In this document: piece by piece, positions 16,215-23,795 of the stretch
How the letters are laid out: each line of letters opens with the position of its first letter
How positions within the stretch are numbered: the first letter of the stretch is position 1
Assembly (NCBI GenBank): GCA_947630125.1
Contig: CANRGO010000001.1
Coordinates: 1 to 64,000, forward strand
Direction of reading: 5' to 3'
DNA: 64,000 bases
From: an uncultured Lachnospiraceae bacterium
GTDB lineage: Bacteria; Bacillota; Clostridia; Lachnospirales; Lachnospiraceae
Made by a program: the position numbers and the translations under genes
The notes under the pieces: generated by a model
Told to the model about the DNA's origin: nothing
Seen by the model: only the letters and a program-made list of their open reading frames with translations
Databases searched by the model: none

Positions 16215-17510
16215 ATGAAAAAAATAATGTTTGACACAAAAAAATTATTTCAGTTTATTGATGAAAGCCCAAGTTCCTTTCATGTGATTTCAAATCTTGA
16301 AAAAGAATTGCAATCAAAAGGATTTCAGGAATTAAAGGAAGAAGATTCCTTTCAAATTAAACCCGAAGGAAATTATTATATCACGAGAAATGGTTCTTCC
16401 ATCATCGCGTTTAAGATGCCAACCCAGATTCCACAGGGATTTCACATGACCAGCAGCCATAGTGATTCTCCTTCTTTTAAAATCAAAGAGAAACCAGAAA
16501 TGATGGTGGAAAATGCCTATAACAAATTAAATGTGGAACGCTATGGAGGTATGATTTTAAGCACTTGGTTTGACCGCCCTTTGTCTGTGGCAGGCAGAAT
16601 AGTTATCGAAGAGAATGGAACAATAACATCAAAATTAGTAAATATTGATCAGGATTTACTCCTAATTCCAAACGTAGCCATTCATATGACGAAGGATGGA
16701 AAAAAGGATGCAGAATTAAATCCTCAAGTGGATTTGATCCCTTTATTTGGTGGGAAAGATTCTCAAAATAAATTTTTACCCATGATAGCAAAACAAGCAG
16801 GCGTAACTGCGGAAGATATCTTAGGTTATGATTTGTTTTTGTATAACAGACAAAAAGGAATGCAAATAGGCGCAGAGGGAGAATTTATCTGTTCTCCAAG
16901 ACTGGACGACCTACAATGTGTTTATACCACCTTACAAGGGTTTTTGATGGCAGAAAAGATTGAAAAAATTGCAGTATACTGTGTGTTTGATAATGAAGAA
17001 GTTGGAAGTATGACAAAACAGGGAGCGGAATCCACGTTCTTATATGATGTTTTGCAGGAAATCTGTCAAAACTATCAGGTAAATGGAAGTTATCCTCTAC
17101 GTGAACAGTATCGAAAATTAATTAAAAATAGCTTTATGCTAAGTGCAGACAATGCCCATGGAATACATCCAAATCATCCGGAACTTGCAGACCCAACCAA
17201 TCGTCCAGTTTTAAATGGTGGGGTGGTAATCAAATACCATGGAGGACAAAAGTACACCACAGATGCAGTGAGTGGAGGGATTGTAAAATCTCTTATGAAA
17301 AAGAATCAGTTAGCTATTCAAACCTATCAGAATCGCTCAGATATGGCTGGTGGATCTACTCTTGGAAATATATCCACGACTCAGGTATCGGTGACAACAG
17401 CAGATGTTGGCCTGCCACAGTTATCCATGCATTCAGCCTTAGAAACAGCTGGTGAAAAGGATAGTCGAGATATGGTCATTCTTTCCAAAGCACTATATGA
17501 AATGAAATAA
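16215..17510 (+). CDS. M18 family aminopeptidase
   Basis: A cytosolic dinuclear-metal aminopeptidase of 431 residues related to aspartyl aminopeptidase (ApeA/ApeB/DNPEP). Seen are the first metal histidine (TSSHSDSP), a DRPLS segment, the acidic pair CVFDNEEVGS that supplies the catalytic base and metal ligand, and the C-terminal ADNAHGIHPNHP and STLGNI regions. Enzymes of this family remove N-terminal, often acidic, residues from peptides. As the last gene of the run led by an oligopeptide importer it would finish degradation of imported peptides. A terminator follows directly. Confidence 0.92.
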   Translation: MKKIMFDTKKLFQFIDESPSSFHVISNLEKELQSKGFQELKEEDSFQIKPEGNYYITRNGSSIIAFKMPTQIPQGFHMTSSHSDSPSFKIKEKPEMMVENAYNKLNVERYGGMILSTWFDRPLSVAGRIVIEENGTITSKLVNIDQDLLLIPNVAIHMTKDGKKDAELNPQVDLIPLFGGKDSQNKFLPMIAKQAGVTAEDILGYDLFLYNRQKGMQIGAEGEFICSPRLDDLQCVYTTLQGFLMAEKIEKIAVYCVFDNEEVGSMTKQGAESTFLYDVLQEICQNYQVNGSYPLREQYRKLIKNSFMLSADNAHGIHPNHPELADPTNRPVLNGGVVIKYHGGQKYTTDAVSGGIVKSLMKKNQLAIQTYQNRSDMAGGSTLGNISTTQVSVTTADVGLPQLSMHSALETAGEKDSRDMVILSKALYEMK

Positions 17511-17512
17511 AA

Positions 17513-17547
17513 AAATCTAGCGGAGAAAACTCTGCTAGATTTTTTTT
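17513..17547. terminator. Bidirectional terminator between convergent genes
   Basis: AATCTAGCGGAG at 17514-17525 pairs with CTCTGCTAGATT at 17530-17541 (one G-T pair) around AAAA. There are T residues on the right and A residues on the left, so it can work in both directions. The AraC-type gene's TAG stop (plus-strand 17535-17537) lies inside the right arm. Confidence 0.85.
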
Positions 17548-18509
17548 CGTTGTGGAGCCAAAGGTACACCCAGGGTTGGATGCATAACATTGGGATCCAT
17601 TTTAACTAGTTTCTTATAGTAACTGGGAGTAAAACCAAGATATTTTTTAAAAAGTTTATTAAAGTAGCTGGTATTGTTAAATCCAACAGAAGTGGACAAG
17701 GCTGCGATAGATTCTGCAACGGGGTCATTTCCCATGATACGTTTTGATGCTTCAAAGATTCGATAACGAAGAAGATATTCAAAAGGTGTTAAATCAAGAA
17801 CCCTTTTAAAACAGCGACAACATTCACTTTTACTAAGGTGAATGGAGGAGGCGATATCCTCTAAGGAAAGTTGTTCTGGATAGTGAACTTCTATAAATAC
17901 CAGTGCTTTTTTTACTCTGGCTTCATCAATTTTTAAGGATGGAGCTTCTTTTGTTGCAACCGAAGAAGGCATAATACGAGCCAGCAAATCCACCCATAGC
18001 TGGCACAAATAGGATTTTGTTAATAATTCATATCCATATTTCTGTGTTAGGTTCACAGCTATGATGCTATTACAGGTATCAATAATTTTCTCTTGCCATT
18101 CAATTGTTTCGTTGAAAATATAATAGGGAGTATTTTCACGGGTGAGAAGAGGAGTCAGATATTTAACAGCCAGAAAACTTTGGCCAAAACCAACAATGTA
18201 ACTTGGATTAAATACAATGGTATACAGGGTACATTTTTTCCCCTGGGCGGGCTCAATGGAATGCATCACATTTTGATTGATGATAATTGCTTGGCCAGCC
18301 TGTACAGTTACAGTCGTCTCACCAATATGGTAAACAGCTTCTCCGCTGTTGATAATATCAATTTCTAATTCATCATGCCAGTGCCAGCGGATACTTCCCA
18401 TATACATTTTTAGAAGGTCCACATAATAAACACGTACGGGATAGTCAAGCATGCCATGACTGGTTAATTCCTGAAAACTTTCATCTACATCAATATCATT
18501 TTTTTTCAT
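17535..18509 (-). CDS. AraC-family transcriptional regulator
   Basis: A 324-residue regulator with an N-terminal cupin-type effector domain (about 20-150, including a WHWHDELE segment) and a C-terminal double helix-turn-helix of the AraC type (about 205-305, with SIHLSKSECCRCF and VGFNNTSYFNKLF). Such proteins usually sense sugars or other small molecules. The start has AGGAG six bases upstream on the minus strand. Its promoter diverges from that of the small secreted-protein cluster at 18676 around a perfect palindrome (18584-18600), which it may bind. No sugar-use genes are nearby, so the ligand is unknown. Confidence 0.9.
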   Translation of the reverse strand: MKKNDIDVDESFQELTSHGMLDYPVRVYYVDLLKMYMGSIRWHWHDELEIDIINSGEAVYHIGETTVTVQAGQAIIINQNVMHSIEPAQGKKCTLYTIVFNPSYIVGFGQSFLAVKYLTPLLTRENTPYYIFNETIEWQEKIIDTCNSIIAVNLTQKYGYELLTKSYLCQLWVDLLARIMPSSVATKEAPSLKIDEARVKKALVFIEVHYPEQLSLEDIASSIHLSKSECCRCFKRVLDLTPFEYLLRYRIFEASKRIMGNDPVAESIAALSTSVGFNNTSYFNKLFKKYLGFTPSYYKKLVKMDPNVMHPTLGVPLAPQRKKI

Positions 18510-18558
18510 AGAATTCTCCTTTTCTCTGCTTTCTTATTCCCTGCTTTTCATGATTGTT

Positions 18559-18587
18559 AATATAGCATATGTACTTGAAATTTTCAA
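18559..18587 (-). promoter_or_regulatory. Promoter of the AraC-type regulator
   Basis: On the minus strand TTGAAA (18587-18582), a 17-base spacer and TATATT (18564-18559) form a good vegetative promoter 50 bases before the regulator start. Its -35 overlaps the palindrome at 18584-18600, which suggests autoregulation. Confidence 0.7.
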
Positions 18588-18600
18588 TGATTGTCATTGA
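18584..18600. promoter_or_regulatory. Palindromic operator between divergent promoters
   Basis: TCAATGA-TTG-TCATTGA is a perfect 7-3-7 inverted repeat. It overlaps the -35 of the AraC-type gene and ends eight bases before the -35 of the divergent promoter. It resembles half of a Fur-type box in composition, but AraC proteins usually bind direct repeats, so the binding protein is open. Confidence 0.6.
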
Positions 18601-18608
18601 ATTATGTG

Positions 18609-18637
18609 TTGACATACATAAAATGCGAGCGTATTAT
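18609..18637 (+). promoter_or_regulatory. Sigma-A promoter of the small-protein cluster
   Basis: TTGACA (18609-18614), 17 bases, TATTAT (18632-18637): a near-consensus promoter 38 bases upstream of the gene at 18676. Confidence 0.85.
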
Positions 18638-18675
18638 TTAAATGTAGAAATTAATTTGTTAGAGGAGACTAGAAT

Positions 18676-19257
18676 ATGAAAAAGAAAATTATTTATTTTA
18701 TATTTTTTTGTTGTATTTTAACCATTATTTTAATTGCTTACACAATAATAAAAAAAAATTATCAGAATAAAAAAATACTAAATCAACTATTTGAAATAAC
18801 ACAAAATGATATTTCTAACAATATTTTTTCGCTTCAGGTTCCAGACGATTGGATTGGAAAAATTGGTTATATTATTAAAAAAGATCCTGATGGAGAAAAT
18901 GATGCATATCATATAACATTTATACATTTAGATTCATACAAGGAACTTTCTAAACTTAATTCGACAGAACTTAATAATTATGTTGGTGTTATTGCTTATA
19001 TAGTATGGCATGGTGAAAAAAATGCATTTTATAATTATTCCAAAGAAGATGTTTTTGATTGGGAAGAAGATAAAAAAGCAGCACCAGTTTCATATCATAT
19101 TGTAGAAATGAATAGTAAAAAAACAGGTTCCTATATTTTAATGCTACCTAGTGACATTCAATTTACATCAGAAACAAAAGATGATTTTAATTATTTTGAA
19201 GATAAAGCAGTGGACGTAATAAAGAAAATGAAAACAAATGTAGAACTTCCAGACTAA
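18676..19257 (+). CDS. Membrane-anchored extracytoplasmic protein, unknown
   Basis: A 193-residue protein with one N-terminal hydrophobic segment (about 4-25) acting as a signal anchor, then a soluble outer domain containing FSLQVPDDWIGKIGY and a C-terminal region rich in Asp and Lys. There is no lipobox: the cysteines at 12-13 sit inside the hydrophobic core. I do not recognise a family. AGAGGAG lies 13 bases before the ATG. The coding sequence is markedly AT-rich compared with its neighbours, consistent with acquisition. It is first in a small-protein cluster driven by the promoter at 18609. Confidence 0.75.
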   Translation: MKKKIIYFIFFCCILTIILIAYTIIKKNYQNKKILNQLFEITQNDISNNIFSLQVPDDWIGKIGYIIKKDPDGENDAYHITFIHLDSYKELSKLNSTELNNYVGVIAYIVWHGEKNAFYNYSKEDVFDWEEDKKAAPVSYHIVEMNSKKTGSYILMLPSDIQFTSETKDDFNYFEDKAVDVIKKMKTNVELPD

Positions 19258-19305
19258 TAATTTTTGAAAGTATAATTTGTAAAGTAGGAAAGGGAGATTT
19301 TATCC

Positions 19306-19488
19306 TTGCTTTACATTCCATTTATCATTCTGGCATTCAATGACTCACTAACCTTCATGATGCTGCCATATAGCCCTATGCTCGGAAATTATCTCTTAAC
19401 CTTTTCACCAGCTATGATTATTGGGTTTATCCTTATACAAATAATTGTGATTTTAAAATTTGCTTCTGATAAATTAAGAGAAAAATAA
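19306..19488 (+). CDS. Small membrane protein, unknown
   Basis: A 60-residue, very hydrophobic peptide with two likely membrane segments (about 2-20 and 30-53) and a basic tail. A TTG start at 19306 has AGGAAAGGGAG ten bases upstream, which is why I accept it despite the short length. No family recognised. It follows the anchored protein by 48 bases on the same strand and resembles in size the other two small membrane proteins of this cluster. Confidence 0.5.
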   Translation: MLYIPFIILAFNDSLTFMMLPYSPMLGNYLLTFSPAMIIGFILIQIIVILKFASDKLREK

Positions 19489-19547
19489 AATCAACAAAAC
19501 GATGACAAATCGAATTGTACCACCTTACAAATTGGAGGATTACTATT

Positions 19548-19730
19548 GTGAAAAAGAGAATTAATAAAAGAATTATTGAGCTTATAACGTACCTTATCGT
19601 ATGTGCCGTTTTTATTATTCATTACTATTTTAAACATAACGTATGGAATTGGGATTATTTCATGATATCGTTCATTGGTATTTTGTCTTATACCGTAGTG
19701 GGATTTATTATTGAGAAAACTATAAAATAA
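19548..19730 (+). CDS. Small membrane protein, unknown
   Basis: A 60-residue protein with a strongly basic N-terminus (MKKRINKRI) and two hydrophobic segments (about 10-28 and 37-55). The GTG at 19548 is chosen because GGAGG at 19534-19538 precedes it by nine bases; an upstream in-frame start has no ribosome site. Unknown function; size and topology would suit an immunity or toxin-like peptide, but nothing in the sequence proves that. Confidence 0.5.
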   Translation: MKKRINKRIIELITYLIVCAVFIIHYYFKHNVWNWDYFMISFIGILSYTVVGFIIEKTIK

Positions 19731-19771
19731 CACATGATTGAAGTAGTATAAGGAGCTAAGTTGAACAAGAA

Positions 19772-20044
19772 ATGGAAACAATAGAAATTGGAGGCCGTTT
19801 ATTAAAGGTTTTAGTAGAAGGTAATTATGTAACGGGAAGTTGTATTATAGATTCCACCCGTGGTATTTGGTTTCAAGTTGAAGCATCAATTTGGGAAGAT
19901 TATCAAAAAGAAATATTAATGTTAGTTAAATCTGCTAAGATTAAATAACGACCTCCGACTATAGATAAATCAGACTATGATAAAAGAGGGAAATTATACA
20001 CTGCGGAAACTCAAGAGTTTGACGTATTGTATTACTTCTGTTAG
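19772..20044 (+). pseudogene. Small gene interrupted by an in-frame TAA
   Basis: The ATG at 19772 opens a 58-codon frame ending in TAA at 19946-19948. The same frame then continues without a break for 31 more codons of ordinary composition (ending DVLYYFC) to a TAG at 20042. A single nonsense change in a protein of about 90 residues explains this best. The ribosome site is poor: AAGGAG at 19750-19755 is 16 bases from the ATG. No signal peptide; no family recognised. The first 58 residues could alternatively be a complete small protein. Confidence 0.5.
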
Positions 20045-20132
20045 CATATAGGTGGGATCAGTTACTTTATTAATAATTTAGGTTGGGAGATGAATCATTG
20101 AGTGTAAACATTTCATATGATAAAGGGAAATA

Positions 20133-20549
20133 ATGAAAAAATTAATATGTATGCTATCGTTGCTGGCTATATTAATGAATGGACAGACAATTTGTGCTAC
20201 ATGAGTTGATGAGGCGGTTGACAAGAATATGGTTGAAAAATATGGGTTAGAACAAGCTGATTATTTGCCAGATGGGATTAAACCTATATATGTAGATAGT
20301 GAAGAAGAACTAATTAAACTTCTTGCATATATGGACTCTGTGTTTAGCGACAAGGGAACAGTTCTTCCAGAGAGAGAATTGTTATATCGTGAAATAAGTC
20401 AAAAATCTTTAGGGACTTTAATCATTAGCAATAAGACTATAACACATACAGAAACTATATTTGATTTAAATAGTATCGGAGGAAAAATAGTTCAACCTGT
20501 GAATTATACATATTCTTATTGGGTGGCACCTGAATCATATACCATATAG
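20133..20549 (+). pseudogene. Secreted protein gene with nonsense codon after its signal peptide
   Basis: The ATG at 20133 has AAAGGGAAATA before it and encodes a typical 23-residue signal peptide (MKKLICMLSLLAILM..., ending in a cleavage-like CAT). A TGA at 20202-20204 interrupts the frame. The same frame then runs on for 114 codons to 20549, giving a mature domain of the right kind (VDEAVDKNMVEKYGLEQADY...). The perfect frame agreement across the TGA shows one gene broken by a point change. TGA is used as a normal stop elsewhere in the window, so recoding is unlikely. The ATG at 20229 could give a cytoplasmic remnant but lacks a ribosome site. Family not recognised. Confidence 0.7.
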
Positions 20550-20602
20550 CTAGGAGCATAGTTATAATTAAAATATAACTATAAATTATTAAGGAGGAAT
20601 TA

Positions 20603-20791
20603 ATGAAACAAAAATTTATAAAACAAATAAAAAATGTATTATTTATTTTCTTAATAATTTACTCTATTTACTTTTTATTAACGCCATTAAGAATTGAGCT
20701 TTTACCATGTGTAATCATTTTTATTTATTCGTTTTTTATTTTAATGATGTATAATTTGATAAAATCTATTTTAATAGGTAAAAGTAAATAA
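20603..20791 (+). CDS. Small membrane protein, unknown
   Basis: A 62-residue protein with a basic N-terminus (MKQKFIKQIKN) and two membrane segments (about 12-28 and 33-55). AAGGAGG at 20591-20597 is an excellent ribosome site, so translation is likely. Upstream, TAGTTATA and TATAACTA (20559-20581) form an 8-7-8 inverted repeat, possibly an operator or weak hairpin. No family recognised; a strong terminator follows at 20845. Confidence 0.6.
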   Translation: MKQKFIKQIKNVLFIFLIIYSIYFLLTPLRIELLPCVIIFIYSFFILMMYNLIKSILIGKSK

Positions 20792-20844
20792 AGGAGCTTA
20801 GCCTTAACCTGAAAGTACGACATGATCTTAATTAGATAAACCTT

Positions 20845-20878
20845 ATTGCGTAGTAGTTTTGGCTACTACGCAATTTTT
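20845..20878 (+). terminator. Strong Rho-independent terminator
   Basis: A perfect 12-bp stem, ATTGCGTAGTAG (20845-20856) with CTACTACGCAAT (20863-20874), has a six-base loop and a T-run. It closes the small-protein cluster. Confidence 0.88.
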
Positions 20879-20936
20879 AGGTAACCAAGAGGTTCGCCTA
20901 TATTTAACGTAACTGTCAAATAGGTTCTTTCCAAGG

Positions 20937-21160
20937 TTAGTTGATTTGGTAATAATGTTCATTCAATAGAATCTTTGTTTTCAATAATTGAAAACTATTT
21001 CGTCCATACATAATTCTTTTTACCAATTTTATTATATGTACGCTCCCCTCAGCCAATCCGTTATGATACTTATAATTTAATCCGTTTATTACTGCATTCA
21101 TATTTTTTTAAACCAGGTAGATAGGTATCTAATTCTGTTATTTTTAAAGAAGAAGTGTTG
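20937..21160 (-). pseudogene. Remnant of an ISL3-family transposase (C-terminal end)
   Basis: On the minus strand, from 21101 down to a TAA at 20937-20939, the reading frame gives a peptide with GLAEGSVHIIKLVKR and MYGRNSFQLLKTKILLNE segments. These match the conserved C-terminus of ISL3-type DDE transposases (the EG..N.iK..KR...G...F..L...L pattern). Just upstream (to about 21160) the frame is shifted by one base at a run of A residues, yet still reads transposase-like sequence (ELDTYLPGLKK). Everything N-terminal, including the catalytic residues, is missing, so it cannot be active. It marks past insertion and deletion at the edge of the small-protein cluster. Confidence 0.75.
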
Positions 21161-21212
21161 TTTATGGTAATTTAAAAGTGGCCTTCTTTCATAATATATA
21201 GTTTAATAAAAA

Positions 21213-21249
21213 TGACATTATCTCAAGAGAATCTTAAGGTGACATTATC
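21213..21249. repeat. Short direct repeat TGACATTATC
   Basis: TGACATTATC occurs at 21213-21222 and again at 21240-21249. It lies just outside the transposase remnant and could be a scar of a mobile-element end. The evidence is weak because the repeat is only ten bases long. Confidence 0.3.
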
Positions 21250-21279
21250 ATAAGTTAATAACACCTGACAAGTAAATCA

Positions 21280-21308
21280 TTGACAACTAAAATATATCAT
21301 GATATCAT
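21280..21308 (+). promoter_or_regulatory. Sigma-A promoter of the DUF2294 gene
   Basis: TTGACA (21280-21285), 17 bases, TATCAT (21303-21308), 25 bases before the start codon at 21333. Confidence 0.82.
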
Positions 21309-21332
21309 GCAAAAAAGTAGGCGGTGAACAAA

Positions 21333-21701
21333 ATGATGACAAAAGGTCAATTGGAAGCCAAAATATGTGAAATTATCAGCAAGTTTGAAATAGAATATAT
21401 GGGACGGGGTCCCAAGGTAATTAAATCCTATATTTTAGGGGATATGATTATCGTTCGCCTGTCGGGTTTTTTGAGTCCCTCAGAGCAAAAGTTAACAGAC
21501 AACCCTCAGGGCATCGAACTATTTAAGAAGGTTCGTACATCCTTGTTTGAAGGTGGGAGAGGATATTTGGAAACATTATTGAAAGAAGTCATTGATGTAG
21601 CCATAGTCAGCACTCATTCGGATATCAGTACCAAAACTGGGGAAAAGGTCATTGCAATTACAGTAGATAAGAATTTAGAAGAGTTGATCAAAAGTAAATA
21701 A
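21333..21701 (+). CDS. DUF2294 / MpsC-like protein
   Basis: A soluble 122-residue protein matching the DUF2294 (MpsC) pattern: a conserved GRGPK near residue 26, a central IIVRLSGFLSPSEQ segment, and a C-terminal half with DVAIVSTHSDIS. In some Firmicutes MpsC takes part in a membrane-potential-generating, bicarbonate-linked MpsABC system. Here no mpsA or mpsB lies nearby, so a different or stand-alone role is likely. AGGCGGTG at 21319-21326 supports the ATG at 21333; a GTG at 21324 is also in frame. Own promoter and terminator make it a single-gene unit. Confidence 0.75.
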   Translation: MMTKGQLEAKICEIISKFEIEYMGRGPKVIKSYILGDMIIVRLSGFLSPSEQKLTDNPQGIELFKKVRTSLFEGGRGYLETLLKEVIDVAIVSTHSDISTKTGEKVIAITVDKNLEELIKSK

Positions 21702-21742
21702 ACGGAAGACGAACAAGGTGGAGAAGTCCAAGTTGAATGTAT

Positions 21743-21788
21743 GCCGATGTCCAAAGCAGTTGATGCTTTCGGGTATCGGCTTTTTTTT
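21743..21788 (+). terminator. Rho-independent terminator
   Basis: GCCGAT (21743-21748) pairs with ATCGGC (21775-21780), and AAAGCA with TGCTTT forms the inner stem. Eight T residues follow. Confidence 0.85.
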
Positions 21789-21802
21789 AGAAAAAAATAT
21801 TG

Positions 21803-21819
21803 TATAATTGTATACAATT
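21803..21819. promoter_or_regulatory. Possible promoter -10 overlapping a palindrome, upstream of the DUF4914 gene
   Basis: TATAAT at 21803-21808 overlaps AATTGTATACAATT (21806-21819), a perfect 14-base palindrome. Such overlap is typical of a repressor site, but I see no good -35 (the expected position falls in the T-run of the preceding terminator) and cannot name the regulator. Confidence 0.4.
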
Positions 21820-21920
21820 GTACAAAGCTATGTTAAAATCGAAAAAGTTGCAGTAATTTTTTCGTTTTTATAGAAAGAGAACATGTAAACAAAATTGAAA
21901 AGAAAAGGTTGAGGTGGCAA

Positions 21921-23795
21921 ATGTACAAAGCATTAGAAAAATTGAATTTACCAGATTACATGATGGACATTGTTAAAAATGCAAAGGGAGTGATAGTTCC
22001 CAAATCTAGAGAAGAATTAATTTCTCTTGCCATGGGTAATAAAGAAGAAGGCAGTTATGATATTTCTTATGAAGTGCCTGGAAAAGGAAATGTCTTAGAA
22101 GTAACAGTTACAAAATGTAAAAATGGTGTGGCTGTAAATTATACAGAAGATTATATGCGTCGTAGAGATCCAGATAGTATGGTGATTGCAGATCATAAAC
22201 CAACAGACAAACCTACCTATCATGACTTATATGGTTCTGAGTTTGATGATTTAAGACAACAAACCTTTGAATGGCTTAAAAATCAGGAATTAATCGTTAT
22301 GCCATTTCGTTCAGGTGGAAAAGAATATGGATATGATTCCATCTTATTAGCACCTTCCAATGCAGGATTTTTTGCAGGTGGCCTTGCAGATTTACAGTTC
22401 TTTATGAATATTGATGAGATTGAAACTTTTGATTTAAGAGCCGTAATTTTCCTGGCACCACCTTTCAGACATACACATTTTGAAGGCAAGCAGGTAGTTG
22501 TGCATAATCGTCTGGATGGTTTACATGAATTATACTCTTATAATTTATATCCAGGACCAAGTGCAAAAAAAGGTATTTATGGGGTACTTTTAAACATTGG
22601 AGAAGAAGAGGGATGGGTAACTGCTCATGCTTCCGCAGTGAAAGTAATCACTCCTTATGATAATGAAATCGTAATTATGCATGAAGGTGCTTCAGGTGGT
22701 GGTAAAAGTGAAATGCTAGAAGACATCCATAAAGAAATGGATGGAAGATGTGTACTTGCGAAAAATACAATAACAGGTGAAAAGAATTACATTGTATTAA
22801 ATGAAACCTGTGGATTAATGCCAGTAACAGATGACATGGCTTTATGTCATCCTAAAATGCAAAATGACAGCAAAAAATTAGTTGTAAAAGATGCAGAATC
22901 TTCCTGGTTTTTAAGATTAGATGGTATTTGCAGTTATGGTGATTCTCCAATGTATGAGAAAATTATGACACAGCCATCAGAACCTCTGATTTTCTTAAAT
23001 ATCGAAGGTGTCCCTGGCTCAACCGTGCTGGTATGGGAGCATACAAAAGATTCCAATGGAAAACCATGTCCAAATCCAAGAGTTATTATGCCTAGAAGAT
23101 TAATGCCTAATATGATTGATGAGCCAGTAGAAGTAGATGTTCGTAGCTTTGGTGTACGTACACCATCTTGTACAAGAGAAAACCCTACTTACGGAATTCT
23201 TGGAATGCTTCAAATTTTACCACCAGCACTTGCCTGGTTATGGAGATTGGTTGCACCACGTGGATTTAACAATCCAAGTATTATCGATTCCCTGGAAATG
23301 ACCAGTGAAGGTGTTGGTTCTTACTGGCCTTTTGCAACTGGTAAAAAGGTGGTACAGGCAAATCTTTTATTAGAGCAGATTATAAGTTCACCAAACACCA
23401 GATATGTTTTGATTCCAAATCAGCATATTGGTGCCTATGAAGTAAGCTTTATGCCTGAGTGGATTTCCAGAGAATACATTGCAAGAAGAGGAAGTGCAAA
23501 ATTCAAACCAGAACATTTAGTAGAATCCAGATGTTCCATTTTAGGCTTTGGATTAGAAACCCTTAAAATTGATGGTCAGTATATCAGACGTTCTTTCTTA
23601 AGACCTGAAACACAAAAAGAAGTTGGGGAAGATGGCTATGATGCAGGTGCAAAAATCTTAACAGATTTCTTCCGAAAAGAATTAATGCAATATAATACAG
23701 AAGATTTACATCCACTTGGAAAACAAATCATTGAAGTCTTTATGAATAACGGTACCGTAGAAGATTACATGAATCTGATTCCTATGAGATACTAA
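21921..23795 (+). CDS. DUF4914 family P-loop protein, PEP-carboxykinase-like
   Basis: A soluble protein of 624 residues. A P-loop (EGASGGGKSEM, lysine K262) sits at mid-length, as in phosphoenolpyruvate carboxykinases and HPr-kinase-like enzymes. Its overall sequence fits the DUF4914 family, known to me mainly from anaerobic Firmicutes. Further features are LAPPFRHTHFEGK, DDMALCHP and PNQHIGAYEVSF, whose histidine and acidic residues could bind metal and nucleotide. The reaction is unknown. GAGGTGG at 21911-21917 fixes the start at the ATG at 21921. The stop codon overlaps that of the convergent next gene. Confidence 0.75.
   Translation: MYKALEKLNLPDYMMDIVKNAKGVIVPKSREELISLAMGNKEEGSYDISYEVPGKGNVLEVTVTKCKNGVAVNYTEDYMRRRDPDSMVIADHKPTDKPTYHDLYGSEFDDLRQQTFEWLKNQELIVMPFRSGGKEYGYDSILLAPSNAGFFAGGLADLQFFMNIDEIETFDLRAVIFLAPPFRHTHFEGKQVVVHNRLDGLHELYSYNLYPGPSAKKGIYGVLLNIGEEEGWVTAHASAVKVITPYDNEIVIMHEGASGGGKSEMLEDIHKEMDGRCVLAKNTITGEKNYIVLNETCGLMPVTDDMALCHPKMQNDSKKLVVKDAESSWFLRLDGICSYGDSPMYEKIMTQPSEPLIFLNIEGVPGSTVLVWEHTKDSNGKPCPNPRVIMPRRLMPNMIDEPVEVDVRSFGVRTPSCTRENPTYGILGMLQILPPALAWLWRLVAPRGFNNPSIIDSLEMTSEGVGSYWPFATGKKVVQANLLLEQIISSPNTRYVLIPNQHIGAYEVSFMPEWISREYIARRGSAKFKPEHLVESRCSILGFGLETLKIDGQYIRRSFLRPETQKEVGEDGYDAGAKILTDFFRKELMQYNTEDLHPLGKQIIEVFMNNGTVEDYMNLIPMRY

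Noticed and set aside
20202..20204. TGA recoded as an amino acid or selenocysteine
   Set aside because: TGA acts as a normal stop in several genes here (for example 8585-8587 and 9577-9579). The position at a signal-peptide end is unsuited to selenocysteine, and no clear SECIS-like hairpin follows.
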